Positions 1 to 10,449 of a stretch of DNA of 64,000 bases are shown here, one piece after another (position 1 is the first letter of the stretch; the number at the start of each line of letters is the position of its first letter). The notes beneath the pieces are model-generated. The model worked only from the letters and a program-made list of their open reading frames with translations, was not told the DNA's origin and searched no databases. The stretch is from NCBI GenBank assembly GCA_016708585.1, contig JADJFK010000006.1, positions 1 to 64,000 of the forward strand. The letters are read 5' to 3'. This DNA comes from Sulfuritalea sp. (GTDB lineage Bacteria; Pseudomonadota; Gammaproteobacteria; Burkholderiales; Rhodocyclaceae). A program made the position numbers and the translations under genes.

Positions 1-672
1 GAATCTCACCGAGGAAGAAGCGACGGGGAGTGGTTTTCGTGGCCAGGGAAACGGAAGTGGACGAACCACTCGCGGTAGGGGGCGCGGGCCATCGCCTCCA
101 GAATCTTGATGCGCCGATGGCTGTTCTCGATGAGTTCATCGTAGGCCGACAGGATGCCCGCGATGCGTTGCTGGACGGGGAGCGAGGGGAGTGGGAGCTC
201 GATACGCTCCAAGATGCCCTGGTTCAGTGACGCCATCGTCACCGCCGGCCGGATGGGCAACATTGGTGATCATACAGCGTTGATGTTCGAAGTCAGGGAA
301 ATAGTGAACAGTAGGCTCCAGATTCCACCGGTGGGACGCGAGAAGCGGGGCCAAAGACAATCCCGGATCCCTGAAACCACCCGTTTTGCTCTAGGCGGAA
401 GAACATGCCTATCCACCGCCCCCTTCCGACCTGGAAAGCTAATATCCACCGTTTCGACCGCGTGGGACGAAGCCACCGTGTTGACGGGGAAATGAACTCC
501 AATTTGTCGGCCTTGATACTACCGAAGCCGATATTGCGGACATTGATTACAGGTGTTTCACGTTCTGCGTTGGTGCTTTACTGCCTTTGGTTGAAGGGCA
601 GGCTTTGAATTCAGCTTCGCCTGATGCCACAAGCTCACCGACGGGAATACGCGAAAACTCGGCCACTTTCAC
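1..672 (-). pseudogene. hsdS: Type I restriction specificity subunit HsdS, frameshifted and cut by the window edge
   Basis: HsdS recognises the DNA target of a type I restriction-modification enzyme. A GTG start at 672 overlaps the hsdM stop (GTGA) and opens with IPVGELVASGEAEFK, then hits a stop near 545. HsdS-like segments continue in other frames: TPVINVRNIGFGSIKADK (about 545-490), GRKGAVDRHVL (about 440-400), EQNGWFQGS (about 385-360), FPDFEHQ (about 290), and finally an intact stretch from 263 to the edge with SLNQGILERIELPLPSL and the conserved region LIENSHRRIKILEAMAR. Together they make one complete first recognition domain broken by at least four frame changes. The second domain lies beyond base 1. 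Either a pseudogene or poor local sequence; the family call itself is secure. Confidence 0.8.
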
Positions 673-2318
673 GCCTCCAGAATCCCCGCCACATTCGCGG
701 CGATGGTCTGCTCCAGTTCCCGCGCCTGGGCGTTCAGCGATTCCAGTTCCTCGTTCAGGGTTTCGAGCTGTTCCTTGAAGTCCTCATCACTGACTTCCTC
801 GCCCGGCGCAACGCCGACGTAGCGACCGGGGTTGAGCGACCAGCCCTGGGCTTCGATCTCGGCCAGGGTCGCGGCCTTGCACAGGCCGGGGATGTCGCGA
901 TAGGCCAACCCATCCCCTCCCTGGCCCTCCCCTTGAAGGGGAGGGAATGTCTCGCGAAGCTTGGCCGCCGTCTCGCCGGCGCCGACTTTCGGGGCTTCGA
1001 GCGCCTCGCCGCGATAGAGACGCACGAGGTTGGCGATGAAGCCGATCTGCGCCGGGGTCCAGTCGCGGTGGGCGCGATCGACCTGCCGGTAGATGTGGCG
1101 GGCGTCGATGAAGAGCACGGTGTCGGCGCGCTTGGTCTTCGTCTTGCCCTTGTCGAGAAACCACAGCGTGCAGGGCAGCGTGACGGTGTAGAACATATTG
1201 GGGCCGACGGCGACCATGACATCCACCGCCCGCGCTTCAATCAACTTCTGCCGCAGTTCCTGTTCGCTGGATCGAGCATCGGAGGCCGAGTTGGCCATGA
1301 CGAAGCCGGCGCGACCTTGGCTGTTTAACGCCGAGTAGAAGAGCTGAATCCACAGGTAGTTGGCGTTGTCGGTGCGCGGCAGGCCGAAGGGGAAGCGGCG
1401 ACCGGTGCCGACCATGTCCTTCAGCCGTTCCTTGTCCACCGCATTGACGTTGAAGGGCGGATTGGCGAGGACGAAGTCGAACTGGCCGGTGGCGTTGTGC
1501 GGGTCGTCGTAGTAGCTGTTGACGTTGCCGCCGTGTTTGATGTCGCCTTCCAGCCCATGCACGGCCAGGTTGAGGCGGCACAAGCGGCCAGTTTCGTCGG
1601 TCTTTTCGACGCCGCAGATGGCGAGTTCGGCGGCGGGGTTCTTCTGGTGTTCGGCGACGAAGAGCGCCGACTGCACGAACATGCCGCCGGAGCCGCAGGC
1701 CGGGTCGAGGATGCGGCCGTGGAAGGGTTCGATGATTTCGGCCAGCAGCTTGACGATGCTGCTCGGCGTGTAGAACTCGCCGCCACCCTGGCCCTCGGTC
1801 ATGGCGAAGGCGCCGAGGAAGTATTCGTAGATGCGGCCGAAGGCGTCGTAGTCGAGCGTGGCCGGAATCTCGGAGACCTTCTTCAGCAACTCTTTCAGCA
1901 GGGTGCTGGTGAACAGGTTGTAGGTCTTGGGCAGCACGCCGGCGAGCTGCGGGTTGTGCTTCTCGATCTCGCGCATCGCGGCGTTGACCCTGGCGCCGAT
2001 GTCGGCCACCTCGGGCAGGGTCAGCAGATAGTCGAAGCGCGCCTCGGCGGCGAGGTAGAGGATGCCTTCGGCGTGGTAGGCGGCGGGTTCATCGACGCGG
2101 CTGCCGCGCCGGGAACTGGCGCCGGCGCCTTCGAGCTTGCCGCGCTGGACGGCGAAGCGCACTTCGGCGAAGCGCAGGAAGATCAGGCCGAGGATGGGGC
2201 CGGAGTATTCCTGCGCCTTGAGGCCGGAATTGGCGCGGAACTGGTCGGCGGCATCCCACAGGCGCTTTTCGAGCGAGGTGGAGGCGGCGTCTTTTTCGGC
2301 AGGGGCGATCCAGAGCAT
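669..2318 (-). CDS. hsdM: Type I restriction-modification DNA methyltransferase subunit HsdM
   Basis: 549 aa adenine-N6 methyltransferase subunit that modifies the sequence chosen by HsdS. The N-terminal helical domain (LEKRLWDAADQFRANSGL) precedes a SAM-binding motif DPACGSGGMF and the catalytic NPPFN motif, the N6-adenine DNA methylase signature. The C-terminus keeps the family stretch LCKAATLAEIEAQGWSLNPG. Just before it, two repeat-derived segments sit in frame: VGAGETA, encoded by a dispersed repeat at 962-992, and FPPLQGEGQGG, encoded by a CCCTCC/GGGGAGGG inverted repeat. No hsdR is visible in the window. hsdS follows with GTGA overlap but is broken, so methylation specificity may be lost. 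Confidence 0.93.
   Translation of the reverse strand: MLWIAPAEKDAASTSLEKRLWDAADQFRANSGLKAQEYSGPILGLIFLRFAEVRFAVQRGKLEGAGASSRRGSRVDEPAAYHAEGILYLAAEARFDYLLTLPEVADIGARVNAAMREIEKHNPQLAGVLPKTYNLFTSTLLKELLKKVSEIPATLDYDAFGRIYEYFLGAFAMTEGQGGGEFYTPSSIVKLLAEIIEPFHGRILDPACGSGGMFVQSALFVAEHQKNPAAELAICGVEKTDETGRLCRLNLAVHGLEGDIKHGGNVNSYYDDPHNATGQFDFVLANPPFNVNAVDKERLKDMVGTGRRFPFGLPRTDNANYLWIQLFYSALNSQGRAGFVMANSASDARSSEQELRQKLIEARAVDVMVAVGPNMFYTVTLPCTLWFLDKGKTKTKRADTVLFIDARHIYRQVDRAHRDWTPAQIGFIANLVRLYRGEALEAPKVGAGETAAKLRETFPPLQGEGQGGDGLAYRDIPGLCKAATLAEIEAQGWSLNPGRYVGVAPGEEVSDEDFKEQLETLNEELESLNAQARELEQTIAANVAGILEA
918..955. repeat. GC-rich inverted repeat inserted in frame in hsdM
   Basis: CCTCCCCTTGAAGGGGAGGG forms a near-perfect hairpin around 930-949. 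On the minus strand it encodes FPPLQGEGQGG, a peptide typical of interspersed bacterial repeats rather than of HsdM. A similar CCTCCCC/GGGGAGG hairpin lies at 46003-46019. Confidence 0.6.
962..992 (+). repeat. Dispersed 26-bp repeat copy (coding, in hsdM)
   Basis: Matches the repeat core CGCCGGCGCCGACTTT after GCCGT. Read on the minus strand within hsdM it encodes VGAGETA. Confidence 0.7.
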
Positions 2319-2500
2319 GAAATGACAATCCGCTGAAAAACGCTATTGTCCGACAAAGTCGCCTCGCTTTGCCTGTTTATCAGAAGACCGAACACTTCAA
2401 GGCGAAATCGAGAATTTTCGACATGGACCGGAAACATCCAGGCAAGCCCGTAGTTTGCGCCGCATGCTGATTCGCCAATCTTCATGGCCGGCAATCATCT

Positions 2501-2527
2501 CGGCGTGTCGCCAGCGCCGACTTTTTG
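2501..2527 (+). repeat. Dispersed 26-bp repeat copy
   Basis: GTGTCGCCAGCGCCGACTTT, intergenic, downstream of typA and just beyond its terminator. Confidence 0.8.
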
Positions 2528-2539
2528 CAGCGGTGACGT

Positions 2540-2563
2540 AAAAACGGGAGCCTCGGCTCCCGT
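2540..2563 (-). terminator. Rho-independent terminator of typA
   Basis: A 9-bp perfect stem (ACGGGAGCC / GGCTCCCGT) with a two-base loop, followed on the minus strand by a short T run, four bases past the typA stop. Confidence 0.85.
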
Positions 2564-2566
2564 TGT

Positions 2567-4384
<1,818 letters not shown>

Positions 4385-4472
4385 AGGGATGGTTGGGCTT
4401 GTTGCAATGCGGAAGAACCCGCAATTATAGCACCCGACAGTTGGTTTTCCGATTGAATTTTCAGGGAAATTT

Positions 4473-5210
4473 ATGCTCGGCATCATAGGTGGCAGCGGCT
4501 TGACGCAACTGGCGAACCTCGACGTGTCGCACCGCGAGGTGGCGCGCACGCCTTATGGCGAACCCTCGGGCCCGCTGACCTTCGGCCGCATCGGCTGCAA
4601 GGACGTGGTGTTCATCGCGCGCCACGGCTACGGCCACACCATCCCGCCGCATCTGGTGAACTACCGCGCCAACATCCATGCCCTGGAGGCATCGGGCGTG
4701 ACACAGGTGATTTCGGTGGCCTCGGTGGGCGGTATCCGCGACGATTTGGGCCCGGGCACGCTGGTGGTGCCGCACCAGATCATCGATTACACCTGGGGCC
4801 GCGAGATGACTTTCCAGTCGGGCGGCGACGGCCCCGTGATCCATGTCGATTTCACCGAGCCCTACGACCAATCCGTGCGCAGGCTGATGCTCGACGTCGC
4901 ACAGCGCACCGGAGAGCAGGTGCTCGATGGTGCGGTGTATGCCACCACGCAAGGCCCGCGGCTGGAGACGGCGGCCGAGATCAATCGCATGCAGGGCGAC
5001 GGGGCCGACATCGTCGGCATGACGGGTATGCCGGAAGCCGCCCTGGCGCGCGAACTGGAACTGCCCTATGCGGCGCTTTGCGTGGTGTCCAACTGGGCGG
5101 CCGGTCGCGGCGATTCGGCCCACGGCATCCGCTTCGATAGCCTGGAGGCGGTGCTGCAGCTTGCCATGGGCCGCGTGCGCCGCATCATCGAAGGCACGTG
5201 CACTCCATGA
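4473..5210 (+). CDS. S-methyl-5'-thioinosine phosphorylase (MTAP/PNP family)
   Basis: 245 aa cytosolic nucleoside phosphorylase of methionine/polyamine salvage. It starts MLGIIGGSGL and carries the family phosphate and base-site blocks (ARHGYGHTIPPHLVNYRAN, ETAAEINRMQGDGADIVGMTGMPEA). The late segment VVSNWAAG has Asn where methylthioadenosine phosphorylases usually have Asp, which points to a 6-oxopurine substrate (methylthioinosine or inosine/guanosine). The stop overlaps the next start (ATGA), so it is probably translationally coupled to deformylase. Exact substrate is inferred. Confidence 0.88.
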   Translation: MLGIIGGSGLTQLANLDVSHREVARTPYGEPSGPLTFGRIGCKDVVFIARHGYGHTIPPHLVNYRANIHALEASGVTQVISVASVGGIRDDLGPGTLVVPHQIIDYTWGREMTFQSGGDGPVIHVDFTEPYDQSVRRLMLDVAQRTGEQVLDGAVYATTQGPRLETAAEINRMQGDGADIVGMTGMPEAALARELELPYAALCVVSNWAAGRGDSAHGIRFDSLEAVLQLAMGRVRRIIEGTCTP

Positions 5211-5734
5211 TTCGCGACGTCCTGCGCATGGGCGACCCGCGCCTGCTGCGGGTGGCGCAGCCGGTGACGGAATTCGGCACGGCGCAACTCGGCGCGCTGT
5301 TGCAGGACATGCGCGACACCATGGCCCATCTGGACGGCGCCGGGCTCGCCGCGCCGCAGATCGGGGTCGATCTGCGCGTGGTGATCTTCGGCTGCCAGTC
5401 GAATCCGCGCTACCCGGAGGCGCCGCCGGTGCCGGAGACGGTGTTGATCAATCCGGTGCTGACACCCTTCGGCGACGAAGAAGAGGAGGGCTGGGAAGGC
5501 TGCCTCTCGGTGCCCGGCATGCGCGGCTGGGTGCCGCGCTGGAAGCGCCTGTACTACGAAGGTTACGACGAATCCGGGCGGCGTTTCGAGCGCCGCGTGG
5601 AAGGCTTCCATGCGCGCGTGGTGCAGCACGAATGCGACCACCTGGATGGAATTCTTTACCCGATGCGGGTGCGCGACTTTCGCCGCTTCGGCTACACCGA
5701 CGTCCTCAATCTTCCCGGCGTCGTCGACGAATAG
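5207..5734 (+). CDS. def: Peptide deformylase
   Basis: 175 aa metalloenzyme that removes the N-formyl group from nascent proteins. All three signature motifs are present: GAGLAAPQIG, EGCLSVPG and QHECDHLDG (HEXXH metal site). ATG at 5207 overlaps the preceding stop; a GTG three codons upstream is also open but less likely. It is not paired with fmt here, so it may be a second deformylase copy. A dispersed repeat copy follows the stop. Confidence 0.94.
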   Translation: MIRDVLRMGDPRLLRVAQPVTEFGTAQLGALLQDMRDTMAHLDGAGLAAPQIGVDLRVVIFGCQSNPRYPEAPPVPETVLINPVLTPFGDEEEEGWEGCLSVPGMRGWVPRWKRLYYEGYDESGRRFERRVEGFHARVVQHECDHLDGILYPMRVRDFRRFGYTDVLNLPGVVDE

Positions 5735-5750
5735 GGCGCCGGCGGCATTT

Positions 5751-5780
5751 GCCGCCGTGCCGTCAGCGCCGACTTTTCAG
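5751..5780 (+). repeat. Dispersed 26-bp repeat copy
   Basis: GCCGTGCCGTCAGCGCCGACTTT, with one change from the core, between def and the convergent thioesterase gene. Confidence 0.75.
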
Positions 5781-5823
5781 TACCTTGCGGGACCGGCCGC
5801 AACCGGTCGCCATCGACCGGGGC

Positions 5824-6228
5824 TCAGCCGCCGGCCTTGGCGCGCTTGGCCTGCAGGCGTTGCGCGGTCTTCTCGATGCCGACGATGAAGCGGTTGTGCT
5901 TGCCGCGCGCGACTTCTTCCACGGCGTCGCGCGCGGTGAAGTCGAAGGCCACGGCGCCGCCGTTGACTTCGGTCAGGGTCACGGTGATTTCCACCCACAT
6001 GCCCATCAGCGTGGCGCCGACATGGTCGAGCTCGACGCGCGTGCCGACCGAGTCCTTGCTGGCTTCGATGTTTGCCAGCAGCAGGTCGCGGCAGGCCATT
6101 TCGATGTCGTAGAGCAGGTTGGGCGTCGAATAGACGCGGCAGTCGTCGCCCATGAAGCTGATGGTGCGATCGCGGTCGATCTCGACGCGGCGGGTGGCGC
6201 TGAGGCCGGCTTTCAGGGTTTCACTCAT
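5824..6228 (-). CDS. Hotdog-fold thioesterase, FlK-like
   Basis: 134 aa protein resembling fluoroacetyl-CoA/acyl-CoA thioesterases of the hotdog superfamily. It opens LKAGLSATRRVEIDRDRTISFMG and has the central helix and sheet pattern VYSTPNLLYDIEMACRDLL and GTRVELDHVGATLMGMWVEI. It would hydrolyse an acyl-CoA thioester. It lies 28 bp downstream of the ADP-forming acyl-CoA synthetase on the same strand, so the two are likely one operon that makes and breaks CoA thioesters. The substrate cannot be read from sequence; the phenylacetate context suggests an aromatic acyl-CoA. Confidence 0.75.
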   Translation of the reverse strand: MSETLKAGLSATRRVEIDRDRTISFMGDDCRVYSTPNLLYDIEMACRDLLLANIEASKDSVGTRVELDHVGATLMGMWVEITVTLTEVNGGAVAFDFTARDAVEEVARGKHNRFIVGIEKTAQRLQAKRAKAGG

Positions 6229-6256
6229 GGTTTCTCCTCGATTGGTGGCGTGTGGT

Positions 6257-8332
6257 TCATTGGCGGGTTTTCAGTGAATCGGCATACAGGCGCGCTGCCG
6301 CGTAGCGCACCAGCGCCCGGGTGCCGCGCGCGCAATTGCGGAAGATGCAGACGCCCTGGTCCATCAGCTTTGCGCTCATGGCATCGTAGAGCTGCCCGCC
6401 ATCGACGATGCCGATCACCGGCTTGTCGTTGCGAGCGACCAGCGGCGGCATCAGGTGCACGGTGCTTTTCGGGTCGGTGATGTCGAAGCCGGGCCGCAGC
6501 TTGCTGGTTTCCAGGGCGCGCACGGAAGGCGCGGTGGGATCGAGCCCGACCACGACGGCGTCGATGTTCGGGTCCTGCAGGAAGGCCTCGACGATCTGCA
6601 GGTGGGCTTCGTCGTCGGCGCCGGGATTGATGTCGATCGGGTTCCTGACTTCGACCAGGGCGTTGAGCTTTTTCGCCAGCAGGATTTCCTCGAGTTGCTT
6701 CACGGACCCGGGTTCAAGGGTGCCCATCTCCATGGCGAAGCTGTCCGCCTCGATCGAGTCGGCCATGCCGACCGCCTCGAAGCCGGCGCCGCTGATGGCG
6801 CCGAGGCGGTTGCCGCCGATCTTCTTGTGGTGCAGGGCGCCGGCGATGTAGAACAGGTCGTCGAAGCTGTTGAAATCTTCCGCGACGATGGCGCCGGCCT
6901 GGCGCACGACCGAATCGAACAGCACCGGTCCGCCCGCGATCGACGCGGTATGGCCCATGACGCCGCCCATGCCGGGCGCCGTCTTGCCGGACTTGTAGAC
7001 CACCACCTGCTTGCCGTTGTTCACCGCCTTGCGCACCGCCCGGGCGAAGTCGAGGCCGTCACCGTCCTTGAAGCCCTCGATGTAGATGCCGATGGTTTCG
7101 ATTTCCGGCAGTTCGGCGAAGTAGCCCAGCATGTCGCCGTGGGTGAGGTCGGTCTGGTTGCCCAGGGCCAGCATGTAGCGCGGATCGAGCCACGGGTTCT
7201 GGCTGATGCGGGTGATCATGAAGGCGCCGCTCTGGGAGAGCATCACCGAGTTGCGCTCGGCTTTCTTCTGCGGTTTGGGCAGGCGTTCGAGCGGGATGAA
7301 CCAGGAATCGTAGTTGCCCGGATGCGAAACCACGCCGAGGCAATTGGCGCCGAGGAATACCGGGCCGCCGCCCGGTTTGCCGTGGGCGGCGTTGATGCGC
7401 GCGGCCAGCGCGGCGGCGGGCTCGCGGCTGGCTTTGGTTTCACCCAGGCTGCCGGGAATCAGCATGACCGATTCGACCGCGTCGGTCTCGATGATCTCGT
7501 CAACGAGTTCGTAGACGGCACTGGCGGCCACGGCGACGATCAGCAGGTCGAGCTTGTGGTCGAGCGCCTTGAGGCTCTCGACACACCTGACGCCGTCGAT
7601 CTCCGTCTCGCCGGGGCGGATGATGCACATCTGGTCCTTGGGATAGCCGCTGCCCATCAGGTTCTTCAGGATGATGCGGCCGAAGTTCATGTTGGCGGAC
7701 GAGACGCCGATGATGCCGATCGACCGGGGGTGGATCAGCTTTTCGATCTTGCCGATGGGGCGCGGCAGGCGCCGCGCCGCCGGTGCGCCCAGTTCGCAGC
7801 GGGCCTGCGCAACGCTCAGTCCGCCGTCGACGCGGACCGGGTTGAGTTCCAGGCTGCGCAGGACGAAGGCTGCGTCGGGACTGGCGGATGCGCCGGCCAG
7901 TGCCAGCAAGGCTTCGAAGCAGGCCAGCAATGCCGCGTCGGGCAGGGGCAGCCCGTCGCGCCGGGCGATCGCCGCCAGGCGTTGCCAGCCCAGCGTGCGC
8001 TGAAACAGGCGGAAAAAGCCGGCCGCATCGGTCAGTTCGGCGGCGGCATACACCGCGGCGCGGTCCTGCCTGAAATTGCCTTCGTCCAGATCCGCATCGA
8101 TGCCGCCGATGCCGGCGCTGATGACCATGCCGAATTCCCGGGTGAAATTCAGGCTGATGCGCAGATCGACGGCGGCCGGGGCCGGCGGCGTCGCCGCCGG
8201 CGGGCCGAAGGCGATGCCCAGTGCCGACAGCAGGCTGCCCAGCTCGGCCTGGTTCAGCGTCTCGCGCCCGGCCGCACCGGCCTGGCGGATAAGGCTGGCC
8301 GCCAGTGCGGCGGACGATGGCGATGCATGCAT
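6257..8332 (-). CDS. ADP-forming acyl-CoA synthetase (acetate-CoA ligase family)
   Basis: 691 aa. Acyl-CoA synthetases of this type interconvert acyl-CoA, ADP and phosphate with acid, ATP and CoA through a phosphohistidine. The N-terminal 190 residues look like a reduced ATP-grasp part. A CoA-binding Rossmann domain follows (IHPRSIGIIGVSSANMNFG), then the ligase-CoA domains with MGHTASIAGG carrying the expected catalytic His. Order differs from the classic alpha-beta fusion. A GATACA/TGTATC paired site lies 67-104 bp upstream, matching the one before the pad operon, so it may belong to the phenylacetate regulon. Acid specificity unknown. Confidence 0.8.
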   Translation of the reverse strand: MHASPSSAALAASLIRQAGAAGRETLNQAELGSLLSALGIAFGPPAATPPAPAAVDLRISLNFTREFGMVISAGIGGIDADLDEGNFRQDRAAVYAAAELTDAAGFFRLFQRTLGWQRLAAIARRDGLPLPDAALLACFEALLALAGASASPDAAFVLRSLELNPVRVDGGLSVAQARCELGAPAARRLPRPIGKIEKLIHPRSIGIIGVSSANMNFGRIILKNLMGSGYPKDQMCIIRPGETEIDGVRCVESLKALDHKLDLLIVAVAASAVYELVDEIIETDAVESVMLIPGSLGETKASREPAAALAARINAAHGKPGGGPVFLGANCLGVVSHPGNYDSWFIPLERLPKPQKKAERNSVMLSQSGAFMITRISQNPWLDPRYMLALGNQTDLTHGDMLGYFAELPEIETIGIYIEGFKDGDGLDFARAVRKAVNNGKQVVVYKSGKTAPGMGGVMGHTASIAGGPVLFDSVVRQAGAIVAEDFNSFDDLFYIAGALHHKKIGGNRLGAISGAGFEAVGMADSIEADSFAMEMGTLEPGSVKQLEEILLAKKLNALVEVRNPIDINPGADDEAHLQIVEAFLQDPNIDAVVVGLDPTAPSVRALETSKLRPGFDITDPKSTVHLMPPLVARNDKPVIGIVDGGQLYDAMSAKLMDQGVCIFRNCARGTRALVRYAAARLYADSLKTRQ

Positions 8333-8398
8333 GGTGTTGGCTCCCCTGGTACGGCTCGGTCGACAGGACCGGATACATCCAGCAGGGCAACTATAACA

Positions 8399-8436
8399 GA
8401 TACAGAAATAGCTGAAAAACTAATTAAATATGTATC
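8399..8436 (-). promoter_or_regulatory. Putative PaaX-type operator before the acyl-CoA synthetase
   Basis: GATACA at 8399-8404 and TGTATC at 8431-8436 form an inverted pair separated by 26 bp in an AT-rich stretch. An equivalent pair with 27-bp spacing lies before fdhD/pad. The minus-strand sequence nearby contains a TATAGT-like -10. Confidence 0.5.
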
Positions 8437-8448
8437 GGTTGAGTTCCA

Positions 8449-9411
8449 TCAAATTTTTGCGTCACCGGTACGGCTCCCGGCAGCGGGCGCTTGCAGCCCG
8501 CCGAAGCGTTCGTAAAAATAGGGCGCTGCGGGGGGCAGCGGGCCGTTGGCGGTCTGGCAGACCGCCAGCAGGTGCTGCTGGGCGAGGGGGCAGGTGATGC
8601 GGTAGATGTCCTCGCAAAGCTGGCGGGCGATGCCGCCGCTCCAATTGGCGGGGAGCAGTTGCGAAGGAAGCTGCGGATCGTGCAGCAGGGCGCGCCGGAA
8701 GTCGTGCATGAGCAGCGTCTGCACCAGGAAGCACTGTTCCGGATCGAGGCTGCCGGCGGCGCGCAGGGTACGCAGCACCGGGCGGAACAGTTCGATGAAG
8801 TCGGTGTATTTCGCCGCCAGGACATCCAGGCTCCAGCAGTCATGGACCAGTTCCTGCAGCGGCTTGCTGGCCAGGGCGCTGATGTTCGCGGCTTTCATGG
8901 CGACCACCTTGTCGTGGGCGCCGGTCTCCTGCAGGATGTCGAGCAGCGCCTCGGTATTGGCCGAGGGATGGGCCATGATGCCGGAGGCCAGTGCGCCATA
9001 TCCGGCCCAGGCCAGTTCCTTGCGCAGCGTGTCGCGTTGCGCGCCGGCCAGCGAGGCCGGGATCAGGACCAGCTGCCATTCGCCGGTCCAGGTGTCCTGC
9101 GGGGCGAAGTAGATGCGGCGATAGGCGTGCTCGAAGCGGCGCCGGCCGGACGTGGTCAGGCTGTAGAAACTCTTGCGTCCGAGTTGTTCCGATACCAGCC
9201 ATTTCTCCTGCGACAGGCGATAGACGCTGGTGCGCACCATGCGCTCGTTGAGGCGGAGCGGCTGCACCAGCCGGATGAAGCTGCCAAGCCAGACGGTGCC
9301 GCCGTGCGGCGCGATGAAGTCGCCATAGATCGTGATGATCAGCGAGTTGGCGCGGCTCGGGTGCTGATCGAGGAAATCCTTGATCCATTGGTTGAGATAT
9401 CGGCTCTTCAC
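8449..9411 (-). CDS. PaaX-family transcriptional repressor
   Basis: 320 aa regulator of the PaaX family, whose known members repress phenylacetate catabolism and are released by phenylacetyl-CoA. The N-terminal winged helix (LIITIYGDFIAPHGGTVWLG, then RMVRTSVYRLSQEKWL) and the long C-terminal PaaX domain are recognisable, and the length is normal. GTG start at 9411. It is divergent from fdhD/padB with 214 bp between starts and ends within the upstream region of the ADP-forming synthetase, so it lies between its two likely targets. The ligand is inferred as phenylacetyl-CoA. Confidence 0.87.
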   Translation of the reverse strand: MKSRYLNQWIKDFLDQHPSRANSLIITIYGDFIAPHGGTVWLGSFIRLVQPLRLNERMVRTSVYRLSQEKWLVSEQLGRKSFYSLTTSGRRRFEHAYRRIYFAPQDTWTGEWQLVLIPASLAGAQRDTLRKELAWAGYGALASGIMAHPSANTEALLDILQETGAHDKVVAMKAANISALASKPLQELVHDCWSLDVLAAKYTDFIELFRPVLRTLRAAGSLDPEQCFLVQTLLMHDFRRALLHDPQLPSQLLPANWSGGIARQLCEDIYRITCPLAQQHLLAVCQTANGPLPPAAPYFYERFGGLQAPAAGSRTGDAKI

Positions 9412-9535
9412 GTGGTTCCCATTCGCACTATCGGTGGCGCTCGGCAGGGTTGTGCAAGGCCGGATGCTTGCGCGAGCCGATGCATTCTATTGGATGCGCC
9501 GGTATCCGGTATGCCGCATAAGACAATTCTAATGT

Positions 9536-9574
9536 GATACAAAAAGCTTGCTTCGCTATGATATAAAGTGTATC
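9536..9574 (+). promoter_or_regulatory. Putative PaaX-type operator/promoter of fdhD-pad
   Basis: GATACA at 9536-9541 and TGTATC at 9569-9574, 27 bp apart. The interval holds TATGAT (9557-9562), a good -10 candidate, so a bound repressor would cover the promoter. It mirrors the site at 8399-8436. Confidence 0.5.
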
Positions 9575-9625
9575 GTATTTGCAGCAGGGACGAAACGATC
9601 CCTGCATGGGCGGACGAGGAGAGTC

Positions 9626-10441
9626 ATGCAACACGAGGCGATTCCGGTTAACGGGGCACATGGCCGCTACGGCGCGCTGCGCCATGTCGGCCGCGTTGTC
9701 ACGCACAGCGACGAGACGGTGGCCGAGGAAGTGCCGGTGGCGCTGGTCTATAACGGCATCTCGCATGCCGTGATGCTGGCCACGCCTGCCGACCTTGAAG
9801 ATTTCGCGCTCGGTTTCAGCCTGAGTGAATGCGTGGTCGGGCGTTCCGGCGAGATCCACGACCTGGAAATCGTCGAGCAGGCAAACGGTATCGAAGTTCA
9901 TATGCAGCTTTCCGCCGAGCGCGCCCATTTGCTCAAGGAATATCGGCGAACCATGGCCGGCCGCACCGGTTGCGGCCTGTGCGGCACCGAAAGCCTGGAC
10001 CAGCTGGCGAGGCGTGCCGCCACCGTGCAGTCATCCGCCGCCCTCAGTCGCGGCGCCTTGCCGCGTGCCCTGGAAGCGCTGCATGCCGCGCAGCAACTGT
10101 TTCATCTGACCGGCGCGGTGCATGCCGCCGCCTGGTGCAATTTCGATGGCGGCATCGAACTGGTGCGCGAGGATGTCGGCCGCCACAATGCGCTGGACAA
10201 ACTGATCGGCGCCCTGGCGACGCAGCGCCGGGGCTTCGACGGCGGCTTCGTCCTGATGACCAGCCGCGCCAGTTACGAAATCGTGCAGAAGGCGGCAGCC
10301 GTCGGCATCGCGGTCGTCGCCGCGGTTTCCGCACCCACCGGCATGGCGGTCCGGGTGGCGACCGAATCCGGGGTCACGCTGGTCGGCTTCGTGCGCGGCG
10401 AGCGGCACTGCGTCTATTCACATCCTGAGCGCGTTCATTAA
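9626..10441 (+). CDS. fdhD: Molybdoenzyme sulfurtransferase FdhD
   Basis: 271 aa. FdhD transfers sulfur to the molybdenum bis-MGD cofactor of formate-dehydrogenase-type enzymes. Seen: EEVPVALVYNGISHAVMLATP, the cysteine motif GRTGCGLCGTESL that carries the persulfide relay, and the C-terminal ALDKLIGAL / VLMTSRASYEIVQKAA blocks. The start at 9626 has GAGGAGAG just upstream; the longer open frame lacks this. It is the first gene before padB (8 bp gap). The context suggests it matures the PadB molybdenum cofactor rather than a formate dehydrogenase, none of which is visible. Confidence 0.92.
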   Translation: MQHEAIPVNGAHGRYGALRHVGRVVTHSDETVAEEVPVALVYNGISHAVMLATPADLEDFALGFSLSECVVGRSGEIHDLEIVEQANGIEVHMQLSAERAHLLKEYRRTMAGRTGCGLCGTESLDQLARRAATVQSSAALSRGALPRALEALHAAQQLFHLTGAVHAAAWCNFDGGIELVREDVGRHNALDKLIGALATQRRGFDGGFVLMTSRASYEIVQKAAAVGIAVVAAVSAPTGMAVRVATESGVTLVGFVRGERHCVYSHPERVH

Positions 10442-10449
10442 GGAAGCGG

